From NCBI GenBank assembly GCA_946480525.1, contig CAMLLA010000006.1, positions 1-25,405 of the forward strand: a stretch of DNA of 25,405 nucleotides, in the 5' to 3' direction. The stretch comes from an uncultured Asticcacaulis sp. (GTDB lineage: Bacteria; Pseudomonadota; Alphaproteobacteria; Caulobacterales; Caulobacteraceae). The notes beneath the pieces are model-generated. The model ran no database searches, was not told the DNA's origin, and was given only the letters and a program-made list of their open reading frames with translations. Positions within the stretch are counted from its first letter, which is position 1; the number at the start of each line of letters is the position of its first letter. The translations under genes were made by a program, and so were the position numbers. Below are positions 15,459-22,963 of this stretch, in pieces.

Positions 15459-15797
15459 ATGTCCCTGCCGCTTCCAGAGTTGGACTCCTTTGTCGATCGC
15501 CTGAAAGCCATCTCCGACCGCTACGAACGCGTCTATGATATCGATCGTGGTGGCGACTGGCACCTGCTCAAGGTTCAGGAAGAGATGGGCGAACTGACCC
15601 AGGCCTATCTGGCCATGACCGGCCGGTCACGCCGCGATGCTGACAGCGCCCGCCATGACGTCGCGATGGAGATGGCGGATGTTATCTGCATGGTAATGCT
15701 GATGGCGCGCGCCGAGGGTATCGACCTCAATGCGGCCATAACCGAAAAGTGGCTCAAGTGGGAGCAGGTCATGGCGAAAGAAGCCGCCGCCGTATGA
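15459..15797 (+). CDS. MazG-like NTP pyrophosphohydrolase
   Basis: A 112-residue all-alpha pyrophosphatase-like protein. The metal-binding signature of the MazG superfamily is visible as QEEMGELTQAYL (E41, E42, E45), paired with EMADVICMV (E71, D74). It probably hydrolyses a nucleoside triphosphate to the monophosphate for nucleotide-pool cleaning, but the substrate cannot be told from sequence. It is the first gene of a run with an acetyltransferase and endonuclease III; the stop overlaps the next start (ATGA). The context fits a housekeeping role linked to DNA maintenance. Confidence 0.85.
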   Translation: MSLPLPELDSFVDRLKAISDRYERVYDIDRGGDWHLLKVQEEMGELTQAYLAMTGRSRRDADSARHDVAMEMADVICMVMLMARAEGIDLNAAITEKWLKWEQVMAKEAAAV

Positions 15798-16327
15798 CCG
15801 TCCTGACGACTGAACGGCTGATCTTGCGGCCCGCGGCTGCGACGGATTTCGAGGCCTTGTGCCGCCTTTGGTCGGACCCGGTGTTTATCGCCGATGTCGG
15901 CTTTGGGCCATACACGCCGGAAATCGTGTGGCTGCGCCTGCTGCGCGACGTCGGTCACTGGCAGGTTTTCGGCTACGGTAACTGGGCGCTGACATTGAAG
16001 ACGACCGGTCAATATGTCGGCACTGCCGGGATGTTTGACTATTGCCGCGATATCGAACCGACGTTCGGCGCGCCGGAAACCGGCTGGGGGCTGGATCCGG
16101 CGTTTTACGGCAGGGGACTGGCGCTCGAAGCCATGACCGCCGTATTGCGTCACGCTGACAGGGGGTTGGGCATTCCGCGCACCGTCTGTATCATTTCTCC
16201 CGGTAATATCCGGTCGTTGAAACTGGCGGAGAAACTGGGATATGCGGTCTATCATGACGGGCTGTTCCGCGATGAGCCGATCCGTTTCCTGGAACGCCTG
16301 AACAAAGACGCCCATGACCACGCCTGA
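15794..16327 (+). CDS. GNAT acetyltransferase (RimJ/RimL-like)
   Basis: A 177-residue acetyl-CoA-dependent acetyltransferase. It opens with the typical TERLILRPAAATDFEALC. The CoA pyrophosphate loop is represented by FYGRGLALEAMTAVLRHAD, and the C-terminal SLKLAEKLGYAVY is the usual last helix and strand. Members acetylate ribosomal protein N-termini, small molecules or antibiotics; the substrate is unknown here. The start at 15794 overlaps the MazG-like gene by four bases, and the end overlaps nth by 14 bases, so the three are translationally coupled. Confidence 0.88.
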   Translation: MTVLTTERLILRPAAATDFEALCRLWSDPVFIADVGFGPYTPEIVWLRLLRDVGHWQVFGYGNWALTLKTTGQYVGTAGMFDYCRDIEPTFGAPETGWGLDPAFYGRGLALEAMTAVLRHADRGLGIPRTVCIISPGNIRSLKLAEKLGYAVYHDGLFRDEPIRFLERLNKDAHDHA

Positions 16328-16979
16328 GACCTTCGTCCCCCCCGACCCTGTACTGATCAAAACCCTGTTCGAACGGTTCGAGGCCGATAAGCCCGATCCG
16401 CGCACGGAGCTCAACTTCTCCAACCCCTTCACCCTGGTTGTAGCCGTCGCGTTGTCGGCCCAGGCGACCGACGTCGCTGTCAACAAGGCGACCGGCCCCC
16501 TGTTCGCCGTCGCTTCAAACCCGCGCGATATGCTGGCCTTGGGCGAAGAGCGGCTGATGCGGATGATCAGTTCGATCGGGCTTTATCGCAACAAGGCGAA
16601 GAACGTGATGCGCCTGTGCGAAATCCTGCTCGAGCGGTTCGGCGGCGAAGTGCCGCTGAAGCGCCAGGACCTGGTTTCACTGCCCGGCGTCGGGAACAAG
16701 ACGGCGTCGGTCGTGTTGAACGAACTGGACATAGAGCCGGCGATTGCGGTCGACACCCACGTATTCCGCGTCGCGCACCGCCTGGGTCTCGTCCGCGCCA
16801 ATACTCCGGACAAGGTCGAGCAACAGCTGATGGCCGTCATCCCGGCACACTGGCTGACGCGCGCGCACCACTGGCTGATCCTGCACGGCCGCTATGTCTG
16901 CGTCGCGCGCAAGCCGAAATGCAGCCTCTGTATCGTGCGCGACCTTTGCCCCAAAATCGGCGTCGAGCAGTCAGCGTAG
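16314..16979 (+). CDS. nth: Endonuclease III
   Basis: A 221-residue DNA glycosylase/AP lyase that removes oxidised pyrimidines in base-excision repair. The helix-hairpin-helix is LPGVGNKTASVVL with catalytic K129. The catalytic Asp is D147 in AVDTHVFRVAHR. The [4Fe-4S] cysteines are C196, C203, C206 and C212 in the spacing C-x6-C-x2-C-x5-C. All key residues are present and the length is normal. The start at 16314 overlaps the upstream acetyltransferase gene. Its 3' end overlaps the convergent acetyltransferase gene by nine bases. Confidence 0.97.
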   Translation: MTTPETFVPPDPVLIKTLFERFEADKPDPRTELNFSNPFTLVVAVALSAQATDVAVNKATGPLFAVASNPRDMLALGEERLMRMISSIGLYRNKAKNVMRLCEILLERFGGEVPLKRQDLVSLPGVGNKTASVVLNELDIEPAIAVDTHVFRVAHRLGLVRANTPDKVEQQLMAVIPAHWLTRAHHWLILHGRYVCVARKPKCSLCIVRDLCPKIGVEQSA

Positions 16980-17465
16980 ATCCTTTTGCATCACATAGTC
17001 GGTAAACCCATAGGCGCCGATATGGATCGGCACCTCGCCATCGATGCTGAAACCGCTGCGCAGGCAGAAGTCTATGACCGCCTCATGTTCCTTGTGCACG
17101 CATACCGATAACACCTGGGCCGGAGCGAAGTGGTCCTGAACGGCCTTGACCAGCGCCTTGCCGAGACCGAAGCCGCGATAGTCGGCCAGGACATAAAGCT
17201 TTGTGATCCAGACGCGTGCCCCTTCCATGTGGGCGGCGACGAATCCGACATCATTATAGCCGACGCGGACGACCCAGTAGATATGCCCCTTCTTCGTCAT
17301 GTCCTGCTCAAGGACATCGAGATCGAAGAGACTGCTCAACATCTCATCCATATGATCGGGGGCAATCAGGTTGTGATGGCATTTCGGCCAGATTTGCAAG
17401 GCCAGGTCACGGACAATATCAAGTTCGGCAAGGCTGATCGGACGGGTACGGGGCGTATAGGGCAT
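16971..17465 (-). CDS. GNAT acetyltransferase (paralogue 1)
   Basis: A 164-residue GNAT enzyme. The acetyl-CoA loop is DYRGFGLGKALVKAV, with KLYVLADYRG before it and the C-terminal FCLRSGF after it. It aligns over its full length with the gene at 17827-18321, including the unusual start-proximal block DIVRDLALQIWPKCHHNLI and the ending YGFTDYVMQKDL, so the pair arose by duplication. The substrate is unknown. The start at 17465 has AGGGAG upstream; that ribosome-binding sequence lies at the distal edge of a dispersed repeat copy (17490-17536). Its 3' end overlaps nth. Confidence 0.9.
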   Translation of the reverse strand: MPYTPRTRPISLAELDIVRDLALQIWPKCHHNLIAPDHMDEMLSSLFDLDVLEQDMTKKGHIYWVVRVGYNDVGFVAAHMEGARVWITKLYVLADYRGFGLGKALVKAVQDHFAPAQVLSVCVHKEHEAVIDFCLRSGFSIDGEVPIHIGAYGFTDYVMQKDLR

Positions 17466-17826
17466 TGTTGTCTCCCTGTTTGTCTTGTCGCAATGTTAGC
17501 CAAAAACGCGGATCACTTTCTGGCACATTGCTCTATACGGGTACGGGCAGGTCAGGATGTCGCTTCGGGGACGTCGCAGCTCCAGGGTTCAGGCACCGGT
17601 CTTTTGCCGGCGGCGCCGTTAAGGCGGCATTAACCACACTTAACAATGCATTAACTTGTAGCATGGAAATAATTCGCCGGACAGGCGAGCGGCGCTCAGG
17701 TAACGCGTTTGTTTACGCGAAAGCTGAAGATGTGAGCGGATTATCACGCGCTGAACGTGTCGGTTTTACTTTCGAACCCAAAAGTAAACTTAAAATACCA
17801 TAAACCATTACAGGTCAGATGAACGC
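17466..17826. other. Intergenic region between the acetyltransferase paralogues
   Basis: It holds a dispersed palindromic element at 17490-17536. From about 17620 it becomes AT-rich, with several TTAA and ATTAAC runs, unlike the rest of the window. A small hairpin (TTTACTTT at 17765-17772 with AAAGTAAA at 17781-17788) lies near its end. A 46-codon frame from ATG 17663 has no ribosome-binding site and I do not call it a gene. Confidence 0.6.
17490..17536 (-). repeat. Dispersed palindromic element, copy E
   Basis: On the minus strand it begins TAGAGCAATGTGCCAGAAAG. The outer arms GCAATGT (17490-17496) and ACATTGC (17525-17531) are perfectly complementary, and the inner GCCAgAAA pairs with TTTTTGGC. 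Both the C and G changes relative to copy D are matched by changes in the partner arm, so the fold is kept. The following bases (GACAAGACAAACAGG) correspond to the A-rich linker of copy D and lead into the ribosome-binding site at 17465. Confidence 0.7.
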
Positions 17827-18321
17827 TCAGAGCGCCTTTTGCATGACAAAGTCGGTGAAGTCGTAAGGCCCCATGGTCACCGGCACTTCGGCTTCGACCT
17901 GGAAGCCGGAGCGCAGGTAGTAGTCGATCGCAGGCCGGTTGTCGCGATTGACGTAGAGCGCCATGTCCTGGATGGTCAGGGACTGGAAATGCGCCAGGGC
18001 GGCGTCGATCAGCGCCTTGCCCAGCCCCAGACCCCTGTGGTCGTCGCGGACATAGAGCTTCTTGAGCCACAGGCGCTCGCCGTCGCGATAGGCCGAAGCA
18101 TAGCCGACGTCGATATCGCCATATGACACCACCCAGAAGACGTGGCCCTGTTCCAGCATTTCGCGCTCCAGCGCATCGGTAGCGTAGAGCACGGCCAGCA
18201 TCGCATCGACGCGATCGGGGCCAATGATGTTGCGATAGCACTTCGGCCAGATGACCAGCGCCAGTTCGCGCACGATTTCCAGCTCGTCGACGCCTATTCT
18301 GCGGACGCTCGATGTCGTCAT
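17827..18321 (-). CDS. GNAT acetyltransferase (paralogue 2)
   Basis: A 164-residue GNAT enzyme, the same length as its paralogue at 16971. The CoA-binding motif is DHRGLGLGKALIDAA, the preceding strand is LWLKKLYVRDD, and the end is YDFTDFVMQKAL. The shared N-terminal VIWPKCYRNIIGP suggests the same acceptor class. The ATG at 18321 follows CAGGGACC. The upstream region has a 9-base inverted repeat (TGTGTCTTG at 18332-18340, CAAGACACA at 18389-18397), which may be regulatory or chance. Confidence 0.9.
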   Translation of the reverse strand: MTTSSVRRIGVDELEIVRELALVIWPKCYRNIIGPDRVDAMLAVLYATDALEREMLEQGHVFWVVSYGDIDVGYASAYRDGERLWLKKLYVRDDHRGLGLGKALIDAALAHFQSLTIQDMALYVNRDNRPAIDYYLRSGFQVEAEVPVTMGPYDFTDFVMQKAL

Positions 18322-18477
18322 GTCCGGTCCCTGTGTCTTGTTCTATGGGTCTTGTTTCTGTCACTATGGGGACAAATGGACCGTTTTCCAAGACACAAGG
18401 GCAGTTTTTGCGCAGATTCAGGCATTTCCGAAGACTTGGCTATCGGTTCGCCGTTATGAGATATGCGGGTTGAACAC

Positions 18478-19575
<1,098 letters not shown>

Positions 19576-19622
19576 GGCGGTCGCTCCAAACCGGTTGAAA
19601 ATGAAATTATAATCCTGTTCCG

Positions 19623-19655
19623 GTGGCAAATTTTCGAAACTTAATGATTTGCCAC
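19623..19655. promoter_or_regulatory. Inverted repeat in the ald/Lrp divergent promoter
   Basis: GTGGCAAAT (19623-19631) and ATTTGCCAC (19647-19655) are perfect 9-base inverted arms with centres 24 bases apart, close to two helical turns. Lrp-family proteins bind such spaced sites as dimers of dimers. Each arm contains TTGCCA oriented toward its own gene, so the arms could also serve as -35 elements for the two genes. The autoregulation model is inferred. Confidence 0.6.
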
Positions 19656-19684
19656 GGCAGCGGGTTGGAGATATTCTCAATTTT

Positions 19685-20149
19685 ATGGCTGGTAGCGATA
19701 AATTTTCCGATCTCGATTCCTTCGACCGTGAGCTGATCAAGGTCCTGCGCAGCGACGCCCGCGCGACCTCGGCGGATCTGGGACAGGCGGTCGGTTTGTC
19801 GCCGTCGGCGGCCCACCGCCGCGTCAAGATTCTGGAGCAGAAGGGCGTGATCACCGGCTATCGCGCCGTCATCGCCGAAAACGTCCAGGGCAAGCAGGGC
19901 ACGGTCTTCGTCCATGTGACGCTTCAGGACCAGCGCCGCGAAACCTTTGAAAAATTCGAGAAGGCCGCTGTCGCCTGCGCCGCGATCGAGGAGTGCCACC
20001 TGATGTCGGGCGAGGCGGACTACCTGCTGAAGATCGTCCTGCGCGAAAGCCTGTCCTATGAAGACGTCCATCGCGATGTCCTGTCGACGATGCCGGGGGT
20101 ATCCAAGCTGGTGTCGCAGTTCTCTATCCGCACTGTGAAGATGGGCTGA
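19685..20149 (+). CDS. Lrp/AsnC family transcriptional regulator (likely AldR-type)
   Basis: A 154-residue DNA-binding regulator. An N-terminal winged helix-turn-helix (FDRELIKVLRSDARATSADL, then LSPSAAHRRVKILEQKGVI) is followed by an RAM effector domain (from about residue 65, VFVHVTLQD, to the end). The CHLMSGEADYLLKI block is the family's typical Gly/Asp effector loop. Because it sits back to back with ald, it most likely activates or represses ald in response to alanine or another amino acid. The start at 19685 is ATG; GGAG is 14 bases upstream, which is long, so a leaderless or weakly initiated message is possible. An in-frame TTG at 19649 lies inside the inverted repeat and is unlikely. 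Confidence 0.93.
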   Translation: MAGSDKFSDLDSFDRELIKVLRSDARATSADLGQAVGLSPSAAHRRVKILEQKGVITGYRAVIAENVQGKQGTVFVHVTLQDQRRETFEKFEKAAVACAAIEECHLMSGEADYLLKIVLRESLSYEDVHRDVLSTMPGVSKLVSQFSIRTVKMG

Positions 20150-20192
20150 AGCCAAGGTGAAGCGCGGCACCAGGCCTGGCCGACGATACTGG

Positions 20193-20615
20193 TCAGGGCT
20201 GGCCTTCAACCGACTTCAGGATCAGCGCGCGGTCCGCGGGCGACAACTTGTCAGCCGCATCAAGCAGCATGCCCTCTGCCACGCCCTGCGCGGCGTTCGT
20301 CTTGGCCCGTAAATCCTCGAACCGCTTTTTGGCTTCGGCGCGGTTATAGTTCGGGCTGGCGATGTAACGCGCCAGGTCGCGGCGGGCGTGGTGGGCTTCC
20401 TTGAGCCGTGTGTGCAACAGGGGGCGCGTCTGTTCCAGGCTGGGGCGGACGGCATCCTGCGACACCTGGGGCAGTTGCTCGATATGTTTTTCGGTCAGCA
20501 TGACCGGGGCGGGTTCGGCCTTGCGTGTCTGCATGCGCAGCAGGGCCGCGCCCTGGATGAGATTAAGCGCGACGAGCACGGCGATAATTCCGCCTATGAC
20601 CAGCCGGCTCTTCAT
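20193..20615 (-). CDS. Periplasmic metal-sensor-like protein (CnrX/Spy type)
   Basis: A 140-residue protein with an N-terminal membrane anchor (residues 5-26, IGGIIAVLVALNLIQGAALL) and a helical periplasmic domain. The pattern of LEQTRPLLHTRLKEAHHARR, then AKKRFEDLRAKTNAAQGVAEG, then LSPADRALILKS matches the helical-hairpin metal-resistance family of CnrX, ZraP and Spy by general form. The adjacent histidines in KEAHHAR are candidate ligands. It is the third gene after a sigma factor and a short membrane protein, with ATGA overlap. This is the arrangement of CnrYXH-type systems, where the sensor controls release of the sigma factor. The ligand is unknown. Confidence 0.75.
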   Translation of the reverse strand: MKSRLVIGGIIAVLVALNLIQGAALLRMQTRKAEPAPVMLTEKHIEQLPQVSQDAVRPSLEQTRPLLHTRLKEAHHARRDLARYIASPNYNRAEAKKRFEDLRAKTNAAQGVAEGMLLDAADKLSPADRALILKSVEGQP

Positions 20616-20911
20616 GATGCGGCGTCTGCCATCAGAGCGATGCCCGCAACGCTAACCGGCGGCTGCCCCGAGGCATCTCCCAGTCCGAAACCCAGCAGCA
20701 GGCAGGCCATGCCGGCCGCCAGCTTGTAGCCCAGACCATAGCGCCAGTTCGACAGTCCGCGCGTCAGTTCATCCATCAGGTGCTCAGACCAGGGACGAAC
20801 CTGGGGTTGGGACGTGGCGGCCGACAGGATGCGCGTGGCCGCAGCCGGATCCATACCAGGTACCTGCCATTGCCGCAGGTTGGCTTTCAGCCGGTCGTCT
20901 TCAGTGGTCAT
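20612..20911 (-). CDS. Short anti-sigma-factor-like membrane protein (CnrY-like)
   Basis: A 99-residue protein with a cytoplasmic N-terminal half that is helical and charged (MTTEDDRLKANLRQWQVPG). One membrane segment (about residues 62-80, YKLAAGMACLLLGFGLG) follows, then a short periplasmic tail. It has no HxxxCxxC zinc motif, so it is not a ZAS-type anti-sigma. Its start overlaps the sigma gene by 11 bases and its end overlaps the sensor gene by four, so its role is read mainly from position: sigma-factor capture at the membrane. Sequence similarity alone would not prove it. Confidence 0.65.
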   Translation of the reverse strand: MTTEDDRLKANLRQWQVPGMDPAAATRILSAATSQPQVRPWSEHLMDELTRGLSNWRYGLGYKLAAGMACLLLGFGLGDASGQPPVSVAGIALMADAAS

Positions 20912-21518
20912 CGAACAAACTCGCTTTCAGGGTTTTGCGCGCGCGGGATAGCAAGCCCTCCACCTGCTTGAGATTCAGCTTCATGATGCGCGCCGCCTCG
21001 GGCTGCGTAAAGTCTTCATAATAGCACAGCACGACCGCCGTCTTCTGCTGTTCGGGCAAGGCGGCGACCGCGCTGGCGATGCGCCGGGCCTCTCCGCCGC
21101 GCATATATGCGGCATCGCTGCCTTCGCCAGGGTCGGCCAGCTGTTCCGCAAAGGCGTCGATATCCTCGGCATCGGGCGGGCGGCGGCGCATGCGGTCGAG
21201 CGCGCACCGGACGAGAATACTGTAGAACCACGTGGAAAAGGCGGCGCGTTCAGGCTCGAAGCGCGCGGCGTTGCGCCAGATCCTGGACAGGGCGTCCTGG
21301 ACGGCCTCTTCGGCGTCTTCGCGATTGTGCGTGATGCGAAAGGCGATGGCGTGGCCCTTGGCCATGTGGCGGCCGGCCAGCAGGCGAAAGGCGAGAGCGT
21401 CGCCCCTTGCCACACGGGGTACCAGGTCGGCGTCGGACGGCGACACCGTACTGGCGACGGTCGCGGCGCGTGCCGGAAGGCGGAACAGGTCAGGAAAAGC
21501 GCGGACAGCCTGGGACAT
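20901..21518 (-). CDS. ECF-family RNA polymerase sigma factor
   Basis: A 205-residue sigma-70-like extracytoplasmic-function factor. Region 2 is visible as HAIAFRITHNREDAEEAVQD followed by WFYSILVRCALDRMRRR. Region 4 is ALPEQQKTAVVLCYYEDFTQ followed by PEAARIMKLNLKQVEGLLSRA. A linker of about 40 acidic residues (DAEDIDAFAEQLADPGEGS) joins them. The start at 21518 (MSQAVRAFP) is an ATG; an in-frame TTG at 21530 lies inside a hairpin. It is the first gene of the sigma/anti-sigma/sensor group. A His/Lys-rich secreted protein is encoded just upstream in the same direction and may be in the same transcript. Confidence 0.9.
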   Translation of the reverse strand: MSQAVRAFPDLFRLPARAATVASTVSPSDADLVPRVARGDALAFRLLAGRHMAKGHAIAFRITHNREDAEEAVQDALSRIWRNAARFEPERAAFSTWFYSILVRCALDRMRRRPPDAEDIDAFAEQLADPGEGSDAAYMRGGEARRIASAVAALPEQQKTAVVLCYYEDFTQPEAARIMKLNLKQVEGLLSRARKTLKASLFDDH

Positions 21519-21528
21519 TGGGGTACGC

Positions 21529-21577
21529 AACCTGCGTGGCGCTGGTGGGAGACCGGGAGGGTCGCGCCACGCAGGTT
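21529..21577. promoter_or_regulatory. 14-bp inverted repeat in the leader of the ECF sigma gene
   Basis: AACCTGCGTGGCGC (21529-21542) and its perfect complement (21564-21577) enclose a 21-base loop. It lies between the small secreted gene and the sigma gene. It lacks a following T-run on the minus strand, so it is not a standard terminator. It could limit read-through or sigma translation, or be a binding site. Confidence 0.55.
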
Positions 21578-21599
21578 TTGAACTCCGCTTGTGGCGGAA

Positions 21600-21788
21600 T
21601 TAGGCCGGCTTGTTAGCGGTCTTTTCAGCCTTCTTGTGATGCTTGTGCGCCTTGACCGGCTTTGCCGAAGCCGACTGGGCGGCCGGCGCTTTGGTGGCCG
21701 GTGCGCTGGCCGGAGCGGCGACGACGCTGCCGGCCAGCAGGGCTGCGGCGGCGAACAGAGGGGCGGCGATCAGGGTTTTCGAGGTCAT
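21600..21788 (-). CDS. Small secreted Ala/Lys/His-rich protein
   Basis: A 62-residue protein with a signal peptide (residues 1 to about 25, LAGSVVAAPAS) and a low-complexity tail rich in Ala, Pro, Lys and His (APATKAPAAQ, then KAHKHHKKAEKTANKP). The HKHH cluster could bind metal or acidic surfaces. The ATG at 21788 follows AAGGAA. A possible ECF-type promoter lies 55-80 bases upstream. Its position before the ECF sigma gene makes it a likely member or target of that regulon. It is too simple in composition for a family call. Confidence 0.7.
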   Translation of the reverse strand: MTSKTLIAAPLFAAAALLAGSVVAAPASAPATKAPAAQSASAKPVKAHKHHKKAEKTANKPA

Positions 21789-21840
21789 GAGCGTATGTTC
21801 CTTCAGGGGCAGAACTGGCGGGCATCATCGTCCGCCTGTT

Positions 21841-21866
21841 TCTGATACGCACGGTTTTGGCGTTCC
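21841..21866 (-). promoter_or_regulatory. Putative ECF-sigma promoter
   Basis: On the minus strand, GGAAC (21866-21862) is followed after 16 bases by TCAGA (21845-21841). This fits the GGAAC-N16 layout of many ECF promoters. Transcription would start about 45 bases before the small secreted gene and could read into the sigma gene, giving autoregulation. Inferred from motif and spacing only. Confidence 0.4.
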
Positions 21867-21910
21867 CCCCTGCCGGCACGATAATTTTTTTGCGCGCCCC
21901 TTCCGGCAAT

Positions 21911-21945
21911 GAAAAACCCCCGAAGGCCCAGCCTTCGGGGGTTTT
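21911..21945. terminator. Bidirectional rho-independent terminator
   Basis: CCCCCGAAGGC (21917-21927), loop CCA, GCCTTCGGGGG (21931-21941), then TTTT; AAAAA precedes it on the plus strand, so it works on both. An 11-bp stem. It ends the DUF465 gene at 22007 on the minus strand and insulates the ECF cassette. Confidence 0.9.
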
Positions 21946-22006
21946 CGAAGTCCCGGTCTCCGCCCTGCAGGCGGTCGTCCGGGCCTTGATTATGCTTGAA
22001 TGAGCC

Positions 22007-22207
22007 TCACTGCAGCATGGGCTCCACGACTTCCTGTCGCATGAGTGACTTGATACGCTCGATTTCTTCCTTCAGCTTGAGCTTCTTTCTCTTAAGCTCA
22101 CCAAGGTATAAGGAGTCCACGGAGGGCGAACGCTCTTCGCGGGCTATGATGGATTTGAGGGATTGATGACGTTGGTCGAGTTCGCGCACTCTCGCTTCAA
22201 TGGTCAT
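22007..22207 (-). CDS. DUF465 (YdcH-like) small coiled-coil protein
   Basis: A 66-residue, highly charged helical protein. The pattern VRELDQRHQSLKSIIAREER, then LGELKRKKLKLKEEIERIK, is that of the DUF465/YdcH family, whose role is unknown. The ELKRKKLKLKEEIE segment is the family's hallmark. The ATG at 22207 follows AAGGAT; a longer frame to 22261 is basic and lacks a ribosome-binding site. A second DUF465 domain is encoded 1.3 kb away on the other strand (23535-23936). Confidence 0.88.
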   Translation of the reverse strand: MTIEARVRELDQRHQSLKSIIAREERSPSVDSLYLGELKRKKLKLKEEIERIKSLMRQEVVEPMLQ

Positions 22208-22372
22208 TAGGTTATCCTTCGCTTCGCGCCGGACACCGCGTCCGGCAGGAGTATGGAACACCCGTAAGCGGGGAATGTGGAATCACTTTGGGTTACATTA
22301 GGATCACGGAAAAGAGAGAAACTTGGTTAGGCAAAGCTTAAATAGCAAATGTCCGTGGCCGGTATAAAAATC

Positions 22373-22963
22373 ATGACAGAAAATAAAGTAACACAAAGAC
22401 TTACTGTTGCAATTAGTGGTGCGTCCGGAGCTGTTTACGGTATCCGCGCACTGAAGATGTTGCGTCGTGCAAGGATCGAATCTCACCTGGTCGTCTCCAA
22501 GGCGGCCGGCCTGTCCCTGACGGCGGAAACCGACCTGTCGCTGGCTGAGGTCCATGCCCTGGCCGACGTCGTGCACAAGCCCGCCGACATCGGCGCGTCG
22601 ATCGCCTCAGGCTCGTTCCGGACGCTCGGCATGCTGATCGCGCCATGCTCGATCCGGTCGATGAGCGAGATCGCCACGGGGGTCACGTCATCGCTGATCA
22701 GCCGCGCCGCCGATGTCTGCCTGAAGGAGCGGCGCCGGCTGGTGTTGATGGTGCGCGAAAGCCCGCTGCATCTCGGCCATTTGCGCACCATGGCGGCGGT
22801 GACCGAGATGGGCGCCATCGTTGCCCCGCCCATGCCGGCCTTCTATACGCGGCCGCAGAGCCTCGACGACGTCATCGACCAGAGCGTCGCGCGCGCACTC
22901 GACCTGTTCGGCATCGAGACCGACATGAAGCGGTGGGGTGAGGACATCGGCCTTGATGATTGA
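22373..22963 (+). CDS. ubiX: Flavin prenyltransferase UbiX
   Basis: A 196-residue enzyme that attaches a dimethylallyl group to FMN, making the prenylated flavin cofactor used by UbiD decarboxylases. Landmarks are TVAISGASGAVYGIRAL (FMN phosphate loop), SGSFRTLGMLIAPCSIRSMS, and RESPLHLGHLRTMAAV, which binds the prenyl phosphate. PPMPAFYTRP is the usual C-terminal block. Two ATGs are possible, 22349 and 22373; neither has a strong ribosome-binding site, and the second gives the normal short N-terminus. The first codons are AT-rich. No ubiD lies in the window. The end overlaps the next gene by eight bases. Confidence 0.93.
   Translation: MTENKVTQRLTVAISGASGAVYGIRALKMLRRARIESHLVVSKAAGLSLTAETDLSLAEVHALADVVHKPADIGASIASGSFRTLGMLIAPCSIRSMSEIATGVTSSLISRAADVCLKERRRLVLMVRESPLHLGHLRTMAAVTEMGAIVAPPMPAFYTRPQSLDDVIDQSVARALDLFGIETDMKRWGEDIGLDD

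Noticed and set aside
17663..17803. 46-codon frame starting MEIIRRTGER
   Set aside because: It has no ribosome-binding site and no recognisable family, and it lies in an AT-rich spacer. Kept only as a note in the findings.
18332..18397. 9-base inverted repeat upstream of the second acetyltransferase
   Set aside because: The arms are 48 bases apart with no motif I recognise and no partner regulator. It is mentioned in the gene entry but not called as a site.
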